From Allobosea sp. Root381 (lineage in GTDB: Bacteria > Pseudomonadota > Alphaproteobacteria > Rhizobiales > Beijerinckiaceae), in the NCBI RefSeq assembly GCF_001429395.1, contig NZ_LMJT01000042.1:116398-180397 (forward strand): a stretch of 64,000 bases of DNA. Direction: 5' to 3'. Below are positions 1 through 8,244 of this stretch, piece by piece (the stretch's first letter is position 1; each line of letters starts with the position of its first letter). The notes beneath the pieces are model-generated. The model had not been told where the DNA came from. It ran no database searches and saw only the letters and a list, made by a program, of their open reading frames with translations. Both the position numbers and the translations under genes were made by a program.

Positions 1-33
1 GGGTCGAGGGTTCGAATCCCTTCTCCCGCTCCA
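1..33 (+). tRNA. tRNA-Gly, 3' end only
   Basis: Only the T-arm and acceptor 3' strand are inside the window. GAGGG, the loop TTCGAAT and CCCTT form the T-arm, followed by the acceptor strand CTCCCGC, discriminator T and CCA. An acceptor strand complementary to GCGGGAG with a U73 discriminator is typical of bacterial tRNA-Gly. The anticodon lies outside the window, so the isoacceptor cannot be given. Confidence 0.8.
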
Positions 34-161
34 GGACAGCTTATCATGGAAGACTGCACAAGCGTCGGGCCTCCCGGCGCTTTTTGCGTTTCCGCACCTG
101 CACGCGCGCTGAAGCGCCGGGCGCTTCCGTCAGTCCCTCTCGCGCGCCGCGTTGTATCGAA

Positions 162-206
162 AACCGCGCCGTCATCCCGGGCTTGCCCCGGGATGACGGC
201 GCGGTT
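162..206. terminator. Perfect 20-bp-arm hairpin (REP-like, probable terminator)
   Basis: Two perfectly complementary 20-bp arms (162-181 and 187-206) are separated by the loop CTTGC. The core CGTCATCCCGGG is a recurrent intergenic palindrome in Hyphomicrobiales. It lies between the tRNA-Gly end and the convergent SDR gene and could end transcription from both sides. No T-tract follows, so termination is inference. Bases 34-161 show no gene. Confidence 0.6.
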
Positions 207-244
207 ACGTGTCGGACCAGCGGGGTCCGAAGCGCCGATGCCCC

Positions 245-1012
245 CTACAGCACCACGGACATCCCGCCGTCGACATAGATGATCTGGCCGTTGACGTAGT
301 CCGAGGCGGGAGAGGCCAGGAAGACGGCAGCGCCGATCAGCTCTCCCGGCTTGCCCCAGCGCCGCGCCGGCGTGCGGCCCTTCACCCAGGCGTCGAAGCT
401 CGGGTTTTCGATCAGCGCCTGGTTCATATCGGTGATCATGTAGCCCGGCCCGATGGCGTTGGCCTGGATGCCGGCCTCGGCCCATTCCGCCGCCATTGCG
501 CGGGTCAGCATCTTGATGCCGCCCTTGGCGACCGTATAGGGCGCGACGGTGGCGCGGGCGAGCTCGCTGGTCAGCGAGCCGATATTGATCACCTTGCCAT
601 GCCCGCGCGCGATCATGCGCTTGGCCGCCTCGCGCCCGATCATGAAGGCCGAGGTCAGGTTGGTGTCGATCACGCGCTGCCAATCGGCCGTCGCGAGCTC
701 GACCATCGGCTTGCGGAACTGGATGCCGGCATTGTTGACCAGGATGTCGACCGCGATGCCGGCCGCGTCGAAGGCCTCGAAGGCCTTCACGATCGCGTCC
801 TCCGAGGTCACGTCGAAGGCGGCGGGTTCGGCCGCGTGGCCGGCCTCGTGGAACTGCGACACGGCCTCCGCGACGCGCACCGGGTCGGTGCCGTTGATCA
901 GGATGCGCGCGCCGGCATCGGCGAGCCCTTCCGCCATGGCGCGGCCGAGGCCGCGCGAGGAGCCGGTGACGAGGGCGGTCTTGCCCGAGAGGTCGAAGAG
1001 CGGATTGGTCAT
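245..1012 (-). CDS. SDR-family oxidoreductase (gluconate 5-dehydrogenase-like)
   Basis: Classical short-chain dehydrogenase of about 255 aa with an N-terminal TGSSRGLG dinucleotide-binding loop, NNAG, and a Ser followed by Tyr-Thr-Val-Ala-Lys (YxxxK), so all catalytic residues are present. It ends in VDGGMSVVL. Overall it resembles gluconate 5-dehydrogenase/3-oxoacyl-ACP reductase-like sugar-acid enzymes. The ATG at 1012 is preferred because an AGGA lies 5-6 nt upstream; a GTG at 1024 and an ATG at 1018 are alternatives. It directly follows the enolase-superfamily gene and is almost certainly co-transcribed with it. The likely role is oxidation or reduction of a keto- or hydroxy-acid intermediate made by that dehydratase. 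The substrate is not readable from sequence. Confidence 0.85.
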   Translation of the reverse strand: MTNPLFDLSGKTALVTGSSRGLGRAMAEGLADAGARILINGTDPVRVAEAVSQFHEAGHAAEPAAFDVTSEDAIVKAFEAFDAAGIAVDILVNNAGIQFRKPMVELATADWQRVIDTNLTSAFMIGREAAKRMIARGHGKVINIGSLTSELARATVAPYTVAKGGIKMLTRAMAAEWAEAGIQANAIGPGYMITDMNQALIENPSFDAWVKGRTPARRWGKPGELIGAAVFLASPASDYVNGQIIYVDGGMSVVL

Positions 1013-1020
1013 CGTCATCC

Positions 1021-2220
1021 TCACAGGCTGGAGCGGCGGACGGTCAGGTCCGAGCGCTCGAACACCGCCGGCAGCAGCTCGACGCCGAGCCCCGGCCCTT
1101 CCATCGGCAGGACATAGCCGTCCTTGATCACCGGCATCGTCGTGACGAGTTCGTTGTACCAGCCGGTGTAGAAGGCGCGCACCGATTCCTGAATCAGCGT
1201 GTTGGGCTGGCTGAACGAGGCGTGGATCGCCGCGATGAAGCCGACCGGGCCGATGCAGTCATGCGGCGCGAAGGGGCGGTGATAGGTGTCGGCCATCGCC
1301 GCGATCTTGCGGCCCTCGGTCAGGCCGCCGGTCCAGCAGAGATCGGCCATGACGATGTGCATCGCGTCGCGGTCGAGCATGTCCTTGTAGGGGAAGCGGG
1401 AGCCCAGCGTCTCGCTGGCGCAGACCGAGACCGTGGTCGAGCGCGCGAATTCGCCCAGCGCCTGCGGCGAGTTCATCCGGATCGGATCCTCGTACCAGGT
1501 CGGCTCGTACTGCTCGAGCACGCGGGCGATCTTGATCGCGGTCGGCAGGTTCCAGAGCGAGTGGAACTCGACCATGATCTCTATTCTGTCGCCGACGGCC
1601 TTGCGGATCTTTTCGAAGGGCTCGCAGGCCTTGCGCATCTGCTCCGGCGTGATGAACATGCCGTGGTTCTCGATCGCGGCGGGATCGAACGGCCAGATCT
1701 TCATCGCCGTGATGCCGCTCTCGAGCAGACTCTCGGCCACCGCATCGGCCCGGTTCATGAAGCCGCCGAGATCCTCATAGGGGCCTTCGCTCGCGCCCAG
1801 ATTCCAGGTCGAGACCGGCTTGATGTTGTGCGAGCGGACATAATTGTAGCCGGCGCAGGTGTTGTAGATGCGCTGCCGATCGCGGCAGAGACCGCCGAGC
1901 ATCTGGTGCACCGGCTGGCCGCAGACCTTGCCGAAGACGTCCCAGAGCGCGATGTCGACCGCCGAGGTCGCGCGCGACTCGACCCCGGTCGAGGCCTGCG
2001 CCATCGGCAGGTTGGTCATCTCGCGATGCAGCGCCTCGATATGCAGCGGGTTCTTGCCGAGCAGCCGCATGGCGAGCGTGTCGTGCAGATGCGCCTCGAC
2101 GGCACCGGCACCATAGAAGGTCTCGCCCAAGCCGATGATCCCGGCATCGGTGTGGACCCTGACCCAGAGCACATTGGCGAACTCGTCCGTCCGCATCGTT
2201 TCGATCGCGGTGATCTTCAC
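1021..2220 (-). CDS. Mandelate racemase/muconate lactonizing enzyme family protein (sugar-acid dehydratase-like)
   Basis: Enolase-superfamily enzyme of about 399 aa: N-terminal capping domain (VKITAIETMRTDEF) and a C-terminal barrel. Visible metal and catalytic positions are an E-F-H motif (VEFHSLW, matching the D-x-H or E-x-H site of galactonate/mannonate dehydratases), YEDPI, CASETLG and PHDC. These suggest dehydration of an aldonic acid by proton abstraction and beta-elimination with Mg2+. The GTG at 2220 is chosen because GGGAGG lies 6-7 nt upstream and the family's conserved N-terminus begins there; a longer ORF to 2337 has an atypical Arg/Pro-rich extension. It is divergent from the GntR gene and shares the intergenic operator region. 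Confidence 0.85.
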   Translation of the reverse strand: MKITAIETMRTDEFANVLWVRVHTDAGIIGLGETFYGAGAVEAHLHDTLAMRLLGKNPLHIEALHREMTNLPMAQASTGVESRATSAVDIALWDVFGKVCGQPVHQMLGGLCRDRQRIYNTCAGYNYVRSHNIKPVSTWNLGASEGPYEDLGGFMNRADAVAESLLESGITAMKIWPFDPAAIENHGMFITPEQMRKACEPFEKIRKAVGDRIEIMVEFHSLWNLPTAIKIARVLEQYEPTWYEDPIRMNSPQALGEFARSTTVSVCASETLGSRFPYKDMLDRDAMHIVMADLCWTGGLTEGRKIAAMADTYHRPFAPHDCIGPVGFIAAIHASFSQPNTLIQESVRAFYTGWYNELVTTMPVIKDGYVLPMEGPGLGVELLPAVFERSDLTVRRSSL

Positions 2221-2345
2221 GGCCTGCCTCCCTGGCGGCGCGCGCCCTTTCCGGTCGTTTCGACCGTGGGGCGCTGTGGTTGCTGGTCCGGCGAGCCTTG
2301 CCTCATGGCATCGCACCGGCCGGATGGTGATGACCATAGGAGCGC

Positions 2346-2361
2346 TTGTAAAATATCACAA
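2346..2361. promoter_or_regulatory. Candidate GntR operator, copy 1
   Basis: TTGTAAAATATCACAA is an imperfect 16-bp inverted repeat (TTGTRA-N4-TYACAA) in the divergent region between the dehydratase operon and the GntR gene. It sits in a 27-bp block (about 2344-2370) that recurs with two mismatches upstream of the paralogous GntR gene near 30749-30775. Conservation of non-coding DNA next to paralogous regulators is the main argument that this is their binding site. Confidence 0.6.
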
Positions 2362-2441
2362 CATGTTTAGTGTCTCCTTCGGACCGGGACCGCTCGAACG
2401 AGTTCCGGCTGAGAGAAGCGACCGGACAGGGCAAGGAACGC

Positions 2442-3254
2442 ATGGCCAAGGCTGGCATAGCCGAGAGCTCGACGTCGAAGAGCGGCACCGCCGAGCCCGT
2501 GGGTGCGGAACCTCTCGACCGTCCGCGCCTCGCCGAGATAGAGCAGCCCGCCCGCCGCAACCGCGTCAACCTGTTCGATCTCGCTTATGAGCGCATCGAG
2601 GAGTTGCTCGTCCGCTGCGAGCTGGCGCCCGGCCGCCTCCTGGCGATGCAGGATCTGCAGGACGTCACCGGCCTCGGCCGCACGCCGGTCCACCACGCCG
2701 TCAACCGCCTCGCCGCCGACACGTTGATCGTTATCCGCCCGCGGCACGGCCTGCAGATCGCGCCGATCGACCTCGCCCGTGAGCGCGTGCTGCTGCATCT
2801 GCGCCGCGACATCGAGCGCTTCGTCATCCGCCTCGCCGCCGAACGCGCAGGCCCCTCCCATCGCAACCAGATGCTGCATGTCGAGCGCCTGCTGCGCGAG
2901 CGACGCGACGGGCTGGCGCTCGCCGAGTTCAACCAGCTCGACCGCCGCATCGACCAGATGGTGCTGGCGGCGGCCGGCGAGCCCTTCCTGGAGCATACTT
3001 TGCGGCCGCTCCACACGCTCTTCCGCCGCATCGGCTTCATCTATCACAGCCATATGGCCCGCGCGCCGAACCTCGCCGGCACCATCGACCATCACCTCGC
3101 CGTGCTGAACGCGGTCGCGACCCGCCATCCCGACCGTGCGGTCGCCGCCTCCGACGCCCTCATCGCCTTCGTCGACGCCATGTTCGACGAGATGGAGGCG
3201 AGGATCGACCCGTCCCTGCTCGATTGCGGCGTCCAGCCGCTGCTGAGCGCCTGA
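2442..3254 (+). CDS. GntR-family transcriptional regulator (FCD type)
   Basis: About 270 aa: a charged low-complexity N-terminus, a winged helix (from RRNRVNLFDLAYERIEELL through GRTPVHHAVNRLAAD to RPRHGLQIA), and an all-helical FCD-like effector domain with several His residues that could bind a metal or carboxylate ligand. The ATG at 2442 has AAGGA 5 nt upstream; a GTG at 2370 would place the start inside the operator block. It is about 85-90% identical by eye to the regulator at 30830 over some 230 residues. It is divergent from the dehydratase/SDR pair and upstream of the hydroxyacid dehydrogenase and ABC importer, which it probably controls. The ligand is likely a sugar acid or related carboxylate (inference). 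Confidence 0.85.
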   Translation: MAKAGIAESSTSKSGTAEPVGAEPLDRPRLAEIEQPARRNRVNLFDLAYERIEELLVRCELAPGRLLAMQDLQDVTGLGRTPVHHAVNRLAADTLIVIRPRHGLQIAPIDLARERVLLHLRRDIERFVIRLAAERAGPSHRNQMLHVERLLRERRDGLALAEFNQLDRRIDQMVLAAAGEPFLEHTLRPLHTLFRRIGFIYHSHMARAPNLAGTIDHHLAVLNAVATRHPDRAVAASDALIAFVDAMFDEMEARIDPSLLDCGVQPLLSA

Positions 3255-3280
3255 TCGCCCGTTTCAACGAGAAGCCAGCC

Positions 3281-4261
3281 ATGCGCATCATCTTCCACGG
3301 CGAAAACGCCGCCTCCTTCAGCCAGGGATTCGCCGATCTCGTCGGCGACGCGGCCGACATCCGCATCCTGCCGGACGCCCTGGGTACGGAGGAGGATCGA
3401 CAGGCCTATGCGCAGGCCGAGGCGATCATCGGCGTGAAGTTCGATGCCGGCCTGCCGCGCCCGGAAGGGCTGAAGCTCTTCCATGTCCCCGGCGCGGGCT
3501 ATGACTCGGTCGATCTCGCGCTGCTGCCGGCGGGCGCCAGCGTCTGCAACTGCTTCGGCCATGAGCAGGCCATCGCCGAATACGTCATGAGCGCGCTGCT
3601 CTCCCGCGCCATCCCCCTGGCGGATGCCGATGCCAGGCTGCGCCAGGGCGATTGGGCCTATTGGGCCGGCTCGCCCGATCGCGTCCATGGCGAGATCGCC
3701 GGCAAGACCATCGGCCTGCTCGGCTTCGGCCATATCGGCAAGGCGATCGCCCGCCGCGCCAAGGCCTTCGAGATGAACGTCCATGTCGCCAACCGCAGCC
3801 CGGTCGCGACCTCTGAGCTCGTCGACCGCTCCTTCACGCTCGACAAGCTGGCCGAGTTCTGCGGTTCGGTCGATGCGGTGGTCGTCTCGGTCCCCCTCAC
3901 CCCGGACACCACCGGAATCATCGGTGCCGCGGAGCTTGCCGCGATGAAGCCCGATGCCGTGATCGTGAATGTCGGCCGCGGACCGACCATCGACGAGGCC
4001 GCCCTGTTCGAAGCCCTCCAGGCCCGTCGGATCGGCGGCGCCGTCATCGATACTTGGTATCGCTATCCACAGGCTGCCCAGCCGAGTACTTTGCCCTCTA
4101 AACTGGCTTTCCATGAGCTTTCAAACGTTTTAATGACACCGCACATGTCAGGCTGGACCAGCGGCACCATCCGCCGCCGGCAACAGACCATGGCGGACAA
4201 TATCAAGCGGTGCTTTTCCGGCACCGCGCTCACCAACGTGGTGCGGGAAGGACGCGTCTAG
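3281..4261 (+). CDS. D-isomer-specific 2-hydroxyacid dehydrogenase
   Basis: About 326 aa with the family's NAD-binding core: GFGHIG at residues 148-153, a NVGRG motif carrying the substrate-binding Arg, and a C-terminal TPHMSGW with the catalytic His. Most members have a Glu in a DVFExE-type motif; here the matching stretch reads DTWYRYP, so the acid that pairs with the His is missing or moved. The start at 3281 (MRIIFHGEN) is where family homology begins. It lies 26 nt after the GntR gene and 79 nt before the ABC importer, probably in one catabolic transcription unit. Expected reaction: NAD(P)-dependent interconversion of a 2-keto and a D-2-hydroxy acid. Confidence 0.85.
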   Translation: MRIIFHGENAASFSQGFADLVGDAADIRILPDALGTEEDRQAYAQAEAIIGVKFDAGLPRPEGLKLFHVPGAGYDSVDLALLPAGASVCNCFGHEQAIAEYVMSALLSRAIPLADADARLRQGDWAYWAGSPDRVHGEIAGKTIGLLGFGHIGKAIARRAKAFEMNVHVANRSPVATSELVDRSFTLDKLAEFCGSVDAVVVSVPLTPDTTGIIGAAELAAMKPDAVIVNVGRGPTIDEAALFEALQARRIGGAVIDTWYRYPQAAQPSTLPSKLAFHELSNVLMTPHMSGWTSGTIRRRQQTMADNIKRCFSGTALTNVVREGRV

Positions 4262-4340
4262 CGTCTGCCCGCCGGCAAACCGGCCAAACGAAGCCGGAGC
4301 AACAACACATGACCAGACGCCAAACCGAGGAAACGGCACC

Positions 4341-5144
4341 ATGAACCTGATGAAGCATCTCAAGATCGCAGGAACGCTGCTCGCGCTCGGCGCCGGCATG
4401 CTCGCCGCCAGCCAGGCCTCCGCCCAGACGATGGCCGACATCACCAAGCGCGGCAAAGTCCGCATCGGCGTGCTGATCGGCGCCCCGCCCTACGGCTCCG
4501 TCGATTCCACCGGCAACGCCATCGGCTATGACGCCGACGTCGCCGCGCTCGTCGGCAAGTATATCGGCCTGCCGGTCGAGGTCGTGCAGCTGACCCCGCC
4601 CTCGCGCATTCCGGCGCTCGAGGCCAACAAGGTCGACTTCCTCGTCGCGACGCTCGCCCCGACCCCGGAGCGCGCCAAGGCGGTGATGTTCACCATCCCC
4701 TACAGCGCCTTCCAGATGGGCATCTATGCCAAGAAGGGCACGGCCATCAAGGATTGGGCCGATCTCAAGGGCAAGAAGGTCGGCGTCAATCGCGGCTCCA
4801 GCGTCGAGCGCGAATTCGTCAACCGCGAGAAGGAGCTGAACCTCACCATCCTGCGCTTCGAGGACGATTCGACCACGATGCAGGCGCTCTTCTCCGGCCA
4901 GGTCGAGGCCATCGCCGGCCCCGACGCCCAGGCCAACGCCGCCATCAAGGCGCGCGGCGAGACCGAGACCGAGGTCAAGTTCTTCTTCGGCATGCAGCCG
5001 AATTCGATGACCGTCCGCAAGGACGCCTATGAGCTGAAGCAGTGGCTCAACAACGTGATCTACTACATCAAGCAGAACGGCGAGCTGAACGCCGTTTCCG
5101 AGAAGTGGGTCGGCGGCCCGCTGCCGCAGCTGCCCGTCTTCTGA
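4341..5144 (+). CDS. Amino-acid-type ABC transporter, periplasmic binding protein
   Basis: About 267 aa. An N-terminal signal peptide (hydrophobic core ending ASQASAQ) is followed by a bacterial extracellular solute-binding protein family 3 fold: GKVRIGVLIGAPPYG, AIGYDADVAALVGKY, and DLKGKKVGVNRGSS are the usual signatures. It captures a polar amino acid or small carboxylate in the periplasm and delivers it to the two permeases downstream. A good Shine-Dalgarno is not obvious, but the signal peptide fixes the start. The ligand cannot be named; the catabolic genes around it suggest an amino or hydroxy acid. Confidence 0.9.
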   Translation: MNLMKHLKIAGTLLALGAGMLAASQASAQTMADITKRGKVRIGVLIGAPPYGSVDSTGNAIGYDADVAALVGKYIGLPVEVVQLTPPSRIPALEANKVDFLVATLAPTPERAKAVMFTIPYSAFQMGIYAKKGTAIKDWADLKGKKVGVNRGSSVEREFVNREKELNLTILRFEDDSTTMQALFSGQVEAIAGPDAQANAAIKARGETETEVKFFFGMQPNSMTVRKDAYELKQWLNNVIYYIKQNGELNAVSEKWVGGPLPQLPVF

Positions 5145-5157
5145 TAACACGCAACAG

Positions 5158-5189
5158 GCCGGCATGGGGCGAACGCGCGCCGTGCCGGC
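5158..5189 (+). repeat. Intercistronic hairpin after the binding-protein gene
   Basis: GCCGGCA (5158-5164) pairs with TGCCGGC (5183-5189). Such stem-loops after binding-protein genes commonly stabilise the upstream mRNA or attenuate the permease genes, giving excess binding protein. That function is inferred from position. Confidence 0.45.
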
Positions 5190-5272
5190 ATTCTCACCCT
5201 GGCTTCGGGCATGCTTGTCAGCCCTGTGCCGCCCGGGCCCCTGCGTGCCCCTGACTTGGGGAGGAGACCTCC

Positions 5273-5962
5273 TTGCAGTTCGACCCCGTCCTAGCTGAAT
5301 CGGACCTGATCCTGAGTGGGATCTGGTTGACGATCTGGCTTTCGGCCAGCGCGATCGTGCTCGGCTGCTCGCTCGCGGTATTGCTCGTTGCGCTGCGCAC
5401 TTTGGCCGGGCGTTGGGCCGGCATCGTCGTCGACGCCTATGTCGAGCTGATGCGGAACACGCCCTTCCTGATCCAGCTCTTCATGATCTTCTTCGGCCTG
5501 CCGCTGCTCGGCATCCGGATGTCCGGCGTCGAGGCGGCGCTGCTGACCATGACGCTGAACCTCGGCGCCTATTCGACCGAGATCATCCGCGCCGGCGTCG
5601 AGTCCATCCACAGGTCGCAGTTCGAAGCCGGCGTCTCGCTTGCGCTCTCGCGCCGCCAGGTCTTCCAGTATGTCGTGCTGCAGCCCGCCTTCGCGCGTGT
5701 CTGGCCGGCGCTGTCGAGCCAGTTCGTGCTGATGATGCTCGCCTCCTCGATCTGCTCCTTCATCTCCGTTCAGGAACTGTCGGGCGCCGCGGCCATCGTC
5801 GAGCAGCGCACCTTCCGCAGCTTCGAGACCTACATCATCGTCACCGCCGTCTATCTGGTGATGGCGCTGTCGCTGAAGGTCTTCCTGCTCTGGCTCGGCC
5901 GCAAGCTGTTCCCGCAGGTCTCGGGCCTCTCCCGGCTCGACGCCAAGGCGGAGGCCGCCTGA
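5273..5962 (+). CDS. Amino-acid-type ABC transporter permease (first subunit)
   Basis: About 229 aa, His/Glu/Gln/Arg/opine-type inner-membrane permease with several predicted helices and the EAA-loop signature (EIIRAGVESIHRSQFEAG) that contacts the ATPase. The start is TTG at 5273, supported by a strong GGGGAGGAGA ribosome-binding site about 7 nt upstream; no ATG fits the conserved N-terminus. Its TGA overlaps the ATG of the second permease (TGATG), indicating translational coupling. It forms the heteromeric channel with the next gene. Confidence 0.9.
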   Translation: MQFDPVLAESDLILSGIWLTIWLSASAIVLGCSLAVLLVALRTLAGRWAGIVVDAYVELMRNTPFLIQLFMIFFGLPLLGIRMSGVEAALLTMTLNLGAYSTEIIRAGVESIHRSQFEAGVSLALSRRQVFQYVVLQPAFARVWPALSSQFVLMMLASSICSFISVQELSGAAAIVEQRTFRSFETYIIVTAVYLVMALSLKVFLLWLGRKLFPQVSGLSRLDAKAEAA

Positions 5963-6615
5963 TGCAGACCTTCGGTTGGCCAGAGGCCATGTTCATCTTC
6001 CGTGCAGCCGGCTGGACCCTGCTGCTCACGGTGATTTCCTTCGCCATCGGCAGCATCATCGGCGGCGCGTTCGCGATCATGCGCCTGTCGCGGATCAAGC
6101 TGGTCCGGAATTTCGCCGCCACCTACATTCTGGTGATCCAGTCCATTCCCGTGCTCATGGTGCTGTTCATGAGCTATTACGGGCTCTCGATCATCGGCAT
6201 CGAGCTGCCGCCCTTCTTCGCGGCCTCGGCCTCGCTCGCCGTCTACGTCTCGGCCTATCTCGCCGAGATCTGGCGCGGCTCGATCGAATCCGTGCCCTTC
6301 CAGCAATGGGAGGCCTCGTCCTCGCTCGCCCATTCGCCGGCGCAGACCTATCGCTATGTCATCCTGCCGCAGGCGATCCGCATCTCGCTGCCGCCGACGG
6401 TCGGGTTCCTCGTCCAGCTGGTCAAGAACACCTCGATCGTCTCGGTCGTCGGCTTCGTCGAGCTCTCCCGCGCCGGGCAGCTCGTCAACAATGCGACCTT
6501 CCAGGCCTTCCAGGTCTTCTCGCTGGTGGCGGTGATCTATTTCGCGATCTGCTTCCCGCTGTCCCGGCTCAGCCGCCATCTCGAAAAGGTGATGAATGCC
6601 AGCCGTTCTCATTGA
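5962..6615 (+). CDS. Amino-acid-type ABC transporter permease (second subunit)
   Basis: About 217 aa hydrophobic permease of the same family as its upstream partner, with EIWRGSIESVPFQQWEAS as the EAA loop and a conserved VKNTSIVSVVG stretch. The ATG at 5962 overlaps the preceding stop by one base. Longer in-frame extension upstream overlaps the first permease and is rejected. The gene end overlaps the ATPase start by 20 bp. Confidence 0.9.
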   Translation: MQTFGWPEAMFIFRAAGWTLLLTVISFAIGSIIGGAFAIMRLSRIKLVRNFAATYILVIQSIPVLMVLFMSYYGLSIIGIELPPFFAASASLAVYVSAYLAEIWRGSIESVPFQQWEASSSLAHSPAQTYRYVILPQAIRISLPPTVGFLVQLVKNTSIVSVVGFVELSRAGQLVNNATFQAFQVFSLVAVIYFAICFPLSRLSRHLEKVMNASRSH

Positions 6616-7327
6616 CGACGTCCACAAGCGCTTCGGCCAGCTCGAGGTCCTGAAGGGCGTTTCCCTCAACGTCGAGTCGGGCCAGGTGGTCGCGCTCATC
6701 GGCCGCTCGGGCTCCGGCAAGAGCACGCTGCTGCGCTGCATCAACGGGCTGGAAGCCATCAATTCCGGCCGCATCGAGGTCGCCGGCCATGTCGTCGACC
6801 AGGACCAGAAGAAGCTGCGCGAGCTCCGCAAGGACGTCGGCATCGTCTTCCAGAGCTACAACCTGTTCCCCCATCTCACGGTGGGCCAGAACATCATGCT
6901 CTCGCCGCGTATCACGCAGAACGTGCCGCAGGCCCAGGCCGAGAAGCTCGCCCGCGAGGTGCTGGCCCAGGTCGGCCTTTCAGAGAAGTTCGACAGCTAT
7001 CCCGACAACCTCTCGGGCGGCCAGCAGCAGCGCGTCGCCATCGCTCGCTCGCTTGCGATGCAGCCGAAGGTGATGCTGTTCGACGAGGTCACCTCGGCGC
7101 TCGACCCGGAGCTGACCGGCGAGGTGCTCCTCGTCATGGAGAAGCTCGCCAAGGACGGCATGACCATGCTGCTGGTGACGCATGAGATGAGCTTCGCCCG
7201 CAACGTCGCGAGCACGACCGTCTTCATGCACCAGGGCAAGATCTGGGAGAGCGGCCCGTCGCAGGATGTCTTCGGAAACCCGCAGACCCCGGAGCTGCGC
7301 AACTTCGTCAGCGCCGGTAGGAAATAG
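6596..7327 (+). CDS. Amino-acid-type ABC transporter ATP-binding protein
   Basis: About 243 aa. Walker A GRSGSGKST, Q-loop VFQSYNLFPH, signature LSGGQQQR, Walker B VMLFDEVTSALDPE and switch His (VTHEM) are all intact, so this is an active GlnQ/HisP-like ATPase. It overlaps the second permease by 20 bp and closes the four-gene importer operon. It energises uptake of the ligand bound by the protein encoded at 4341-5144. Confidence 0.92.
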   Translation: MPAVLIDDVHKRFGQLEVLKGVSLNVESGQVVALIGRSGSGKSTLLRCINGLEAINSGRIEVAGHVVDQDQKKLRELRKDVGIVFQSYNLFPHLTVGQNIMLSPRITQNVPQAQAEKLAREVLAQVGLSEKFDSYPDNLSGGQQQRVAIARSLAMQPKVMLFDEVTSALDPELTGEVLLVMEKLAKDGMTMLLVTHEMSFARNVASTTVFMHQGKIWESGPSQDVFGNPQTPELRNFVSAGRK

Positions 7328-7376
7328 GGCATCGGCCCGAGAAGTGGCATGCGGTTTTCGGGAAAAGCCGATGCTA
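7328..7376. repeat. Dispersed palindromic intergenic repeat, copy 1
   Basis: GGCATCGGC and GCCGATGC flank a middle segment that includes AAGTGG and TTTTCGGG. The same architecture (GCATCGGC, AAAAGTGG, CTTTTCGG) recurs at 19212-19258. This matches a widespread class of alphaproteobacterial intergenic repeats; in other genomes these are often next to gene ends. Confidence 0.5.
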
Positions 7377-7398
7377 GATCCTCTATGTCGCGCGGAAG

Positions 7399-7431
7399 CG
7401 GCGCCAGCCTGAACGATACAGGCCGGCGCCG
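7399..7431. terminator. Bidirectional hairpin between convergent genes
   Basis: CGGCGCC-AG-CCTG pairs with CAGG-CC-GGCGCCG around a 7-nt loop. It lies between the ABC ATPase stop (7327) and the convergent dehydrogenase stop (7438). There is no clear T-run, so terminator function rests on position and stem strength. Confidence 0.5.
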
Positions 7432-7437
7432 GTGCGC

Positions 7438-8244
7438 TCAGAGCATCACCACCGGCGAGAAATGCTGCTCGACCGCCGCCAACAACGCCTGTCCGACGAT
7501 CCATGACGTTTTCGGATTGCCGGGCGACGGCCGGTTCGCGATGGTCAGCGACATCGTCCCGAACTCGCTGGTGGCCTTGACCACATGCATGTTGCCGTCG
7601 GCCTGCGGGTCGCAGACGACATCGACGCCGGTCGCATCAAAACCCGGCCCGGCGAGAGCCAGCGCCGCCGCGACATTGAGATTTTGCGGATAGAGCGCCG
7701 CCGCCTCCCGCGCCGTTCCCGAAAACAGCGTGACCGGCTCCGGCAGCGCCGCCGGATCATGGCCGAGCCGCTGAAGTTCCGCGCTCCAGGCGGCCGGCGG
7801 CTTGCGCGATTCATAGCGCAGCGAGAGCTGCCGCGCATGGCGGGCCGCACGGATATAGTCCAGCCCACCGAGCGCGCCCGACGCCAGCAGCAGCCGCCCG
7901 CCGCCCTTCCGGGCGGTCGCGACCAGCGCCGCGAAGAACGCCTCGTCATGCAGCGCACCGATCGACGCGATCAGTACCGGCAGGCCAAGCCCGAGGCAGC
8001 CCGGCACGCTCTCGCGCACCGCCCCGTGACCGGCTGCCTCGATTACCAGATCGGGCGCGAAGGCTGCGACCTCGTCCAGCCCGGAAAGGGCCGTCGTGAC
8101 AGCCGGCACGCGCATCCGCGACGGTGACCCCGGACGCAGCAGGATGCCGAGCTCGTAGCCCGGCTCTCCGTCCGCCAGCAGCGCCGACGCCAGCTCGGCG
8201 GCAATCGCGCCGTAGCCGATCAGAACGACGCGATGCCGAGTCAC
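7438..8244 (-). CDS. L-aspartate dehydrogenase family protein (NadX-like)
   Basis: About 268 aa. An N-terminal Rossmann glycine motif (VLIGYGAIAAELA), a mid-protein ASGALGGLDYIRAAR and a C-terminal YPQNLNVAAALALAG ... GNMHV ... NPKTS are hallmarks of the aspartate dehydrogenase family; the His in GNMHV is the usual active-site residue. The GTG at 8244 overlaps the upstream TGA, so it is translationally coupled to the hydrolase gene. In NAD biosynthesis such enzymes oxidise aspartate, but here there are no nadA/nadC neighbours. The hydrolase/NIPSNAP/SDR context suggests a catabolic amine dehydrogenase on another amino acid (inference). Confidence 0.8.
   Translation of the reverse strand: MTRHRVVLIGYGAIAAELASALLADGEPGYELGILLRPGSPSRMRVPAVTTALSGLDEVAAFAPDLVIEAAGHGAVRESVPGCLGLGLPVLIASIGALHDEAFFAALVATARKGGGRLLLASGALGGLDYIRAARHARQLSLRYESRKPPAAWSAELQRLGHDPAALPEPVTLFSGTAREAAALYPQNLNVAAALALAGPGFDATGVDVVCDPQADGNMHVVKATSEFGTMSLTIANRPSPGNPKTSWIVGQALLAAVEQHFSPVVML

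Noticed and set aside
2370..2441. GTG start at 2370 for the first GntR gene
   Set aside because: It lies inside the shared operator block and the extra residues are absent from the paralogue; ATG 2442 has AAGGA at correct spacing.
7438..8244. NAD biosynthesis role for the NadX-like gene
   Set aside because: No nadA, nadC or nadB neighbours; the operon context is catabolic, so only the family is called.
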